NCBI GenBank assembly: GCA_026706325.1
Contig: JAPOYZ010000181.1
Location: 1-5,078 of the forward strand
Source: Candidatus Aminicenantota bacterium
GTDB taxonomy: Bacteria > Acidobacteriota > UBA6911 > RPQK01 > JAJDTT01
Direction of reading: 5' to 3'
Length of the DNA stretch: 5,078 nucleotides
Part shown: positions 1 through 5,078 of the stretch, in pieces
Layout of the letters: the number at the start of each line of letters is the position of its first letter
How positions within the stretch are numbered: the first letter of the stretch is position 1
Made by a program: the position numbers and the translations under genes
Notes under the pieces: generated by a model
Database searches by the model: none
The model's input: the letters and a program-made list of their open reading frames with translations, nothing else
Told to the model about the DNA's origin: nothing

Positions 1-3000
1 CTTCCCAGATGGCCGCCCGCATCCGGGAAGGGGTTCTGGCCAGACTCTCTGCAGCTCCGTCCCCAGAGGCGAAACGCCCCTGGCAACGGGCGCTGGAGGC
101 CTTGGGAGACGCTCCCATCACCACCTTGCACAGCTTCTGCCTGAGGATTCTCAGGGAACACGGCAGCCGGATCGGCCTCGATGCCGGTTTCGGCGTCCTG
201 AACGGAGGGGATCAGCGCCTGCTGCTGGACCGGTGTCTCCAGGAGCTGCTCGACTCCTGGTCGCGCACCCGGCTTCCCGCGTTCGCGACGCTGCTTCGAT
301 ATCTGCCGTACCGGAGAATCGAATCAGTCCTGGCCGAAGTGGTCCAGAGACGGAATCACCTGGCGGCCCGCTCGTCCCTCGACCAGGCTGAGATCCTGCG
401 CCGCCTCTACGGGTGGGAAACGGCGCACTTCCTGGGGCGGTCGGAGGTGTGGGCCCGGTTGCGGCGCCTTCTGGAGCGGGTGCCGAAACGGCTCTTGATC
501 CGGAACGATTCCTTCGCCCGTAAATGCGTTCGGCAGCGGCATCTCTTTCGGATTCGCCCCACGCTGGACGAAAAGGAGTTCCTGGTTCGGTTCGAGGAAT
601 CTCTGGGCCTGGTGGCGCGGCCTTCCAAAGCCTGGGCGGACTGGGAACATCGTGCCGTTCTGGTGAAGTGCTGGAAGGCGCTCAAAGAGGAATATGGCCG
701 TTATCCGCTGCGGGTCGCCCGCCGGTCCGAGGAATCCGGTTTCGACGGCGACGCTCACTTCGAAAAGGCGACGCTGGCTCTGGAGGAACTGGCCGGACTG
801 GCTCTGGAACGCTATCGGACGGAGAAGGAACAGGACTCGCTGCTGGATTTCGAAGATCTTCTGGCGCTGGCTCGTTCGTTGATCCGTTTGCCGGACGTTC
901 GCAGAAATCTTCGAAGCCGTCATCGATTTTTCCTGGTGGATGAATTTCAGGACACCAACCGCCTGCAATGGGAGATTCTCAGGCCGCTCGTGGGCGCCGG
1001 CGCGAATTTCTTCGCCGTCGGCGACGACAAGCAGTCCATCTACCGCTTCCGGGATGCGGACGTCGCGGTGTTTCGAGCGGTTCGGAAGTGGGTCCGGAAG
1101 CGGGGACGCGTCGTCGAGCTGCGCCGGAACTACCGCTCTCATTCCAGCCTGGTGCGTTTCAGCAACCGAGTCTTCCGGAACCTGATGCAGCCGGGGTTGG
1201 ATTATGAAGCCGTTCATCAGGAGATGACCCCCGTCCGGCAAGAGTCGGGCGTCGCGGATCCGGGTGTCCGAGGATTGCTCTACGGGAAGCTCCCGCAAGG
1301 ATACGGAACCGAGGCCGAAGTCGCGGCGGAGGCGGCCAAGGAACTGCTGTCGGAAGGGTTCCAGGCCCACGAAATCGCTGTATTGCTCCGGAACCGCACG
1401 CGGCTCCGGGAGTTCGAGAACGCTTTCTGCCGCTGGGATTTGCCGTTTTCCGCCCGCGGGGGCAATCGGCTTCACGATCAGCCGGAGATCGTGGACCTGA
1501 CGAATCTGCTCGGCTTTCTGGATGATCCCGGGAGGGACCTGGAATTGTTGGGCGTGCTCCGGAGTCCCCTGTTCAATTTCTCGGACGAGGATCTTCTGCT
1601 CCTGTCGCTGCAGGAGGGGTCCGGGATCTGGAAAAAGCTTCGGTCCGCCAAGGCTCCCGCGGGGGTCTGGCCCCGGCATTGGATCTTCGCGCGGGAATCG
1701 TTGGACGCGTGGCTCCAGGCGCCGTACCAGGGATCGGCCGCCATTTTGTCTCGAGCGATGGCGGAGACCGGCTACGATGAGATCATGGCGGCCGGAGGCC
1801 GGGGAGATCTGGCCCGCACCAGTATCCGCCGGCTGTTGGAACTGGCTCGAAGATTCGAAATCGGCCATGGTCCCTCGCGGCGCCCCTTTCTCCGCTACCT
1901 GGAGGGACTTCGCCGGCTCGGAGCCCACGAAGGAGGATTCGCGGAAGGCGGCTCGGACCGGATTAGTGTCCACACCATTCACGGAGCCAAGGGCCTGCAG
2001 TATCCGGCGGTCATCCTTCCCGATCTGGGGGCCCCGCTTCTGGCCGGGACCATCGATCCATTCTTTGGCCACGCGGTGGGAACGGAGGCGAATCAATTTT
2101 GTTTCGGTCTCTCGATCCGCAACCCGCTTCGGGGACATGAACAGTACCGGCATCCTCACTACGAGATGTTGCGGCGGCTGGACCGGTATCGCCAATCGGC
2201 CGAGGAGAAACGGCTCCTCTACGTGGCGCTGACCCGGGCGCGGGAGAGGTTGGTTTTGATCGGGAAGAAGTCGGGGCGGCCCTCCTACGCCCGCTGGTTG
2301 CAGGAAGCGGGCGCAGAGAGGCACATGACCCCGCTGACCCTCCGAACTCTCGAAGGCTCCCGCAAATCGGCCGGCCGGGAGCCTGGGGAGAGCGAGTTCC
2401 CGCCCATCGTCTCGACCCGGGTCCCCGCCAGGGAATCGGCCCTGGCGAGCCGGATAAACCGTCTCGCTCTGGACGCCGGCAGTTGGAGCAAGACTACCTG
2501 GACACCGACCGAGATCGTCTCCTACTATCGATGTCCCCGGAGCTTCTTCCATTCCCGGGTGGAGGGACGCGTGGAGGCTCCGGCATCGGGTTGGCGGGCG
2601 AGCCCGTCGGCGTTGGTGGGCTCCGCCGTGCACGAGCTGCTTGAGAACCCGGGCGCGCTGGGAGATGAGGCGGAGGTGGAACGTTTCCTGGACCGGTGGC
2701 GGACGAGGCTTGGCTCCGCCTACTCGGAGGCGGAGATCCGACGGATGAGCCGGCGCATCGAGAAGAGCATCGAGGGTGTCCGGAAAAGCCGCTTGGCGGA
2801 ACGTCTCGCTTCCGCCCGCAAAGTCTTCAGCGAAAAACGATTCCATGTCGTGGAGCAGGGCCGCCTGGTGACGGGAATCATCGACAAGCTCTTTCAGGAG
2901 GGGAACGGCCGCTGGGTCGTCGTGGACTTCAAGACGACACGCCGGACTGAACCTGGAGAGAGACAGGAGATCGACGAGAAGGGCTACCGTCTCCAGGTCC

Positions 3001-3272
3001 GGATCTACCTGTGGGCCGTGTCCCGAGTCTTGGAGACCATGAATCTGGCGGGGCGCCTGCTGTTCACGGAGGCTGGAACCATTCGGCCGGTGACCTTCGA
3101 CGCCGGCGTCGCGGCCCAATGCCGGGATCTGGTCGGAAGGCTGCCTCAAACTCCGGACCCGCACCATTATCCCCAGACCCGGATCGCCGAAACCTGTTTC
3201 GGATGCGGCTTCATGACCGGGGGGTTGTGCCCGGGGGCCGGGACCCCATCCCGATTGAAGAGCGGGCAGTGA
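1..3272 (+). CDS. AddA/RecB-type UvrD-family helicase with C-terminal PD-(D/E)XK nuclease (5' truncated)
   Basis: This protein is probably the helicase-nuclease subunit of an AddAB-like complex that unwinds and resects double-strand DNA ends in the cytoplasm before RecA loading. The ATG at 9 is not the true start: the frame is open to the window edge and reads Ser-Gln-Met-Ala-Ala-Arg-Ile, matching the end of SF1 motif Ia (TFTxKAAxxM). Walker A therefore lies upstream. Counting from Met9 as residue 1, visible motifs are Ic (ITTLHSFC, 37-44), II (VDEFQDT, 310-316), III (VGDDKQSIYRFR, 337-348), IV (ELRRNYRS, 370-377), V (VHTIHGAKGLQY, 654-665) and VI (LLYVALTRARERL, 736-748). The nuclease follows: GSAVHELL with H875, then D959, D973-F-K975 and Q996-x3-Y1000. 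C842, C1063, C1066 and C1074 resemble the Fe-S staple of AddB, Cas4 and Dna2 nucleases. Helicase-then-nuclease order and length fit AddA better than AddB, so AddA-like is the best call; RecB-like is the alternative. An AddB partner may lie upstream. Confidence 0.93.
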   Translation, partial: SQMAARIREGVLARLSAAPSPEAKRPWQRALEALGDAPITTLHSFCLRILREHGSRIGLDAGFGVLNGGDQRLLLDRCLQELLDSWSRTRLPAFATLLRYLPYRRIESVLAEVVQRRNHLAARSSLDQAEILRRLYGWETAHFLGRSEVWARLRRLLERVPKRLLIRNDSFARKCVRQRHLFRIRPTLDEKEFLVRFEESLGLVARPSKAWADWEHRAVLVKCWKALKEEYGRYPLRVARRSEESGFDGDAHFEKATLALEELAGLALERYRTEKEQDSLLDFEDLLALARSLIRLPDVRRNLRSRHRFFLVDEFQDTNRLQWEILRPLVGAGANFFAVGDDKQSIYRFRDADVAVFRAVRKWVRKRGRVVELRRNYRSHSSLVRFSNRVFRNLMQPGLDYEAVHQEMTPVRQESGVADPGVRGLLYGKLPQGYGTEAEVAAEAAKELLSEGFQAHEIAVLLRNRTRLREFENAFCRWDLPFSARGGNRLHDQPEIVDLTNLLGFLDDPGRDLELLGVLRSPLFNFSDEDLLLLSLQEGSGIWKKLRSAKAPAGVWPRHWIFARESLDAWLQAPYQGSAAILSRAMAETGYDEIMAAGGRGDLARTSIRRLLELARRFEIGHGPSRRPFLRYLEGLRRLGAHEGGFAEGGSDRISVHTIHGAKGLQYPAVILPDLGAPLLAGTIDPFFGHAVGTEANQFCFGLSIRNPLRGHEQYRHPHYEMLRRLDRYRQSAEEKRLLYVALTRARERLVLIGKKSGRPSYARWLQEAGAERHMTPLTLRTLEGSRKSAGREPGESEFPPIVSTRVPARESALASRINRLALDAGSWSKTTWTPTEIVSYYRCPRSFFHSRVEGRVEAPASGWRASPSALVGSAVHELLENPGALGDEAEVERFLDRWRTRLGSAYSEAEIRRMSRRIEKSIEGVRKSRLAERLASARKVFSEKRFHVVEQGRLVTGIIDKLFQEGNGRWVVVDFKTTRRTEPGERQEIDEKGYRLQVRIYLWAVSRVLETMNLAGRLLFTEAGTIRPVTFDAGVAAQCRDLVGRLPQTPDPHHYPQTRIAETCFGCGFMTGGLCPGAGTPSRLKSGQ
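3257..3262 (+). promoter_or_regulatory. Candidate weak ribosome binding site for the ETF-QO gene
   Basis: GAAGAG ends nine bases before the ATG at 3272 and is a partial match to the Shine-Dalgarno consensus. It lies inside the last codons of the helicase-nuclease gene. Because the stop and start codons overlap (TGATG), translation of the second gene may rely on coupling by terminating ribosomes as well as, or instead of, this weak site. Confidence 0.35.
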
Positions 3273-4939
3273 TGCAACGGGAACAGTTGGAGGTGGACGT
3301 TCTTTTTGTCGGTGCGGGACCGGCGTGCCTGAGCGCGGCGTTCCACCTGTCGCGCCTGGTGAGCCGGCACGACCGTGACGTGGAAGCAGGGACCCGGCCG
3401 GGTCCGCCCCTGGGTGAGCAGCTCCTGCTGGTGGTGGAGAAGGGCAAGGAGATCGGGTCGCACGCCCTGAGCGGCGCCATCGTGGATCCTAGGGCTTTTG
3501 GCGCTCTGCTTCAGGATCTTCCCGGCACGGAACCGCCGCTGGACGCGCCGGTGCGGAAGGAGGACGTCCTGTTCCTCACCAGGAAGAGCCATTTCCGGCT
3601 TCCGGTGATTCCGCCGCCGCTGCACAACGAGGGCAACCATGTGGCCTCGCTGGGCAAGCTGGTGAAGTGGCTGGCCGCCCTCTGCCAGGACCATGGGGTC
3701 GAGGTCTACCCCGAATTCCCGGCGGTCAAGCTGCTCCTGGATGGAAACCGGGTCGTGGGAGCCCGGATGGGAGACCGGGGTCTGGACGCCAAGGGACAGC
3801 CCAGAGCGCACTTCGAGCCGGGAACCGACGTATTGGCCAAGATCACGGTTCTGGGGGAAGGTCCCAGAGGCACGTTGACCCGACAGGCGGAGGAGCAACT
3901 TGGACTGGACCGTGAAGGCGGCCCGCAACTCTATTCGCTGGGCGTGAAGGAGGTCTGGCGGGTCCCGGGAGTCGATCCGGGACGGGTCTGGCACACCCTG
4001 GGCTACCCGACGGGAACCCGGGAGTTCGGCGGAGGCTTCATCTACACCCTGACGCAGGAGCAGGTCCACGTGGGGTTCGTGGTGGGGCTGGACTCGCGGG
4101 ACCCGCGCGAAGACGCTCACCGTCTGCTTCAGGAATACAAGCGGCATCCCTTCGTGCGCCGGCTTCTGGAAGGTGGCCGGGTGGTCTCCTACGGCGCCAA
4201 GGCCATTCCCGAGGGGGGCTACCACTCGATGCCGCGGCCCTACGCCGACGGACTGCTCCTGGTGGGAGATTCGGCCGGTTTCCTCAACCCCGCCCGGCTG
4301 AAGGGGATCCATTTGGCCATCGAGTCGGGAATGATGGCGGCCGAGGCGGCGTTCGAGGCCCTGGTGGCGCGTGACTGTTCCGCACATCGGCTGAAACGGT
4401 ACGTCGAGCTGTTCGAAGCCAGCGAGGCCCGGGAGGAACTCCATGGGGCGCGCAACTTCCGGCAATCCTTCCAGCGAGGCTTCTGGACGGGAGTCCTCTA
4501 CAACGGTTTGCAGACGCTGACCGGCCTGGGGTGGGGCGGCGTCTGGAAGACGGTGCCGGGCCATGAGCGGATGGAAAGAACAAGTGGTTCCGCAGCGGCC
4601 GAGCCGGTGACGGCGCCTGCCGACGGCGAGCTCACCTTCGACAAGCTCTCAGACGTCTACCTGTCGGACACGGCGCACGAGGAGGACCAGCCGAGCCACC
4701 TGAAAATCTCGGACCTGGACCTCTGCCGGGACCGGTGTCGAAAGGAGTACGGCAATCCCTGCCAGCATTTCTGCCCGGCGGGCGTCTACGAGATGGTGCA
4801 GGACGGGGATCGGCCCAGGTTGCAGGTCAACTTCACCAACTGCGTCCACTGCAAGACCTGCGACATCCTGGATCCGTATCAGGTGATCCTGTGGACTCCT
4901 CCCGAAGGGGGAGGTGGTCCCGACTACAAGAACATGTAG
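3272..4939 (+). CDS. Electron-transfer flavoprotein:ubiquinone oxidoreductase (ETF-QO, ETF dehydrogenase)
   Basis: This 555-residue enzyme should oxidise reduced ETF and pass electrons through FAD and a 4Fe-4S cluster to membrane quinone (EC 1.5.5.1), linking acyl-CoA and other flavoprotein dehydrogenases to respiration. The N-terminal FAD-binding motif is VGAGPACLSAA (residues 13-23). It is followed by EKGKEIGSHALSGAIVDPRA, GEGPRG (195-200), GVKEVW (224-229), GGGFIY (253-258) and the second FAD motif VGDSAGFLN (331-339) with RLKGIHLAIESGMMAAE. The C-terminal part carries the family signature beginning DGELTFDKLS (451-460), then FCPAGVYE (C501), NCVHCKTCD (C524, C527, C530) and the PEGGGGP ending. 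The length matches bacterial ETF-QO, with no transit peptide. The ATG at 3272 is chosen because family homology starts there; the frame is open upstream to 3011, but that stretch encodes the helicase in another frame. It overlaps the upstream stop codon by one base. Oddities are Cys19 in place of the third motif glycine and extra cysteines at 485, 489 and 497. No etfA or etfB lies in the window. Confidence 0.96.
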   Translation: MQREQLEVDVLFVGAGPACLSAAFHLSRLVSRHDRDVEAGTRPGPPLGEQLLLVVEKGKEIGSHALSGAIVDPRAFGALLQDLPGTEPPLDAPVRKEDVLFLTRKSHFRLPVIPPPLHNEGNHVASLGKLVKWLAALCQDHGVEVYPEFPAVKLLLDGNRVVGARMGDRGLDAKGQPRAHFEPGTDVLAKITVLGEGPRGTLTRQAEEQLGLDREGGPQLYSLGVKEVWRVPGVDPGRVWHTLGYPTGTREFGGGFIYTLTQEQVHVGFVVGLDSRDPREDAHRLLQEYKRHPFVRRLLEGGRVVSYGAKAIPEGGYHSMPRPYADGLLLVGDSAGFLNPARLKGIHLAIESGMMAAEAAFEALVARDCSAHRLKRYVELFEASEAREELHGARNFRQSFQRGFWTGVLYNGLQTLTGLGWGGVWKTVPGHERMERTSGSAAAEPVTAPADGELTFDKLSDVYLSDTAHEEDQPSHLKISDLDLCRDRCRKEYGNPCQHFCPAGVYEMVQDGDRPRLQVNFTNCVHCKTCDILDPYQVILWTPPEGGGGPDYKNM

Positions 4940-4943
4940 GTGG

Positions 4944-4963
4944 GTAGGAGTCTGCGCCCCTAC
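4944..4963. other. Weak inverted repeat in the convergent intergenic gap
   Basis: GTAGG (4944-4948) and CCTAC (4959-4963) can form a five-base stem around a ten-base loop, between the two converging genes. The right arm contains the minus-strand stop codon. A second GTAGG at 4936-4940 overlaps the ETF-QO stop codon. Neither side is followed by a T tract, so it is not a standard intrinsic terminator. It could be a minor Rho-independent variant, a remnant of a dispersed repeat, or chance. Confidence 0.2.
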
Positions 4964-5078
4964 GATTGTGTCCCCGTTCCTCTCCTCAGGCGAAGAGCGG
5001 CTTCGACGCCGAGCCAGAGCGACAGCGCCAGGATGACGCCTCCCACGATCAATAGCAGGTACGCGCCGGATTCCCAGA
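4960..5078 (-). CDS. C-terminal end of a convergent protein with a terminal transmembrane helix (partial)
   Basis: Reading the minus strand from the window edge gives 38 open codons ending at a TAG (4960-4962 on the plus strand). The translation begins WESGAYLLLIVGGVIL and continues ALSLWLGVEAALRLRRG. That is one hydrophobic helix of about 20 residues followed by an Arg-rich segment (RLRR) and a short polar tail, so by the positive-inside rule the C-terminus is probably cytoplasmic. Third codon positions in the helix are mostly G or C, as in the neighbouring genes, which supports real coding. The family cannot be named from this fragment. It could be the last helix of a larger membrane protein, a tail anchor, a small CcmD-like protein or a sorting-type tail. 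The 5' part lies beyond position 5078. Confidence 0.55.
   Translation of the reverse strand, partial: WESGAYLLLIVGGVILALSLWLGVEAALRLRRGTGTQS

Noticed and set aside
9..11. ATG at 9 as the true start of the helicase-nuclease.
   Set aside because: The frame stays open to the edge, the methionine aligns with the end of motif Ia, and an SF1 helicase needs Walker A before it. The gene is cut by the window.
1522..2232. A 236-codon plus-strand frame inside the helicase gene.
   Set aside because: It is an alternate-frame shadow rich in Arg, Gly, Ser and Pro, with no motif and no plausible start context.
324..3167. A 947-codon open frame on the minus strand antisense to the helicase-nuclease gene.
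   Set aside because: It is in exact codon register with the sense gene, so its stops would be sense codons TTA, CTA or TCA, which are rare in this GC-rich gene. The antisense translation shows no recognisable motifs, while the sense frame carries the helicase and nuclease motif series.
3011..3271. An 87-codon upstream extension of the ETF-QO frame.
   Set aside because: This stretch encodes the nuclease end of the upstream gene in another frame. ETF-QO homology begins at the ATG at 3272, just before the FAD-binding strand.
3167..4564. A 465-codon open frame on the minus strand antisense to ETF-QO.
   Set aside because: It has the same cause: codon register with the sense gene and avoidance of TTA, CTA and TCA. 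It ends just upstream of the ETF-QO start and shows no family motif.
4940..4975. Intrinsic terminator between the convergent genes.
   Set aside because: The only stem is five base pairs and no T tract follows on either strand.

Overview
The window is GC-rich bacterial DNA with almost no non-coding sequence. It holds two large tandem plus-strand genes and the 3' end of a convergent minus-strand gene. Gene density, strong G/C preference at third codon positions and an ETF:quinone oxidoreductase suggest a respiring, probably Gram-negative bacterium or metagenomic relative. The bacterial style of the ETF-QO would fit Acidobacteriota or a former deltaproteobacterial lineage, but this is a weak inference with no marker gene to support it.

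Layout: (1) positions 1-3272 (+), a 5'-truncated AddA/RecB-type protein with a superfamily 1A helicase followed by a PD-(D/E)XK nuclease. Its Walker A region lies upstream of the window. Four cysteines frame the nuclease domain in the pattern of an iron-sulphur 'staple'. (2) 3272-4939 (+), a complete electron-transfer flavoprotein:ubiquinone oxidoreductase, starting inside the stop codon of gene 1 (TGATG overlap). (3) 4940-4959, a very short convergent gap with a weak inverted repeat. (4) 4960-5078 (-), the last 38 codons of a protein ending in a transmembrane helix and an Arg-rich tail.

How they work together: the helicase-nuclease would process double-strand DNA ends for recombinational repair, and ETF-QO would pass electrons from flavoprotein dehydrogenases through ETF to the membrane quinone pool. 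The two jobs are unrelated, so the overlap looks like compact co-transcription rather than a shared pathway. No mobile element, CRISPR array, tRNA or rRNA was seen, and no clearly novel system. The points most worth a second look are the Fe-S signature on an AddA-architecture protein and a cysteine-rich stretch before the ferredoxin-like domain of the ETF-QO.
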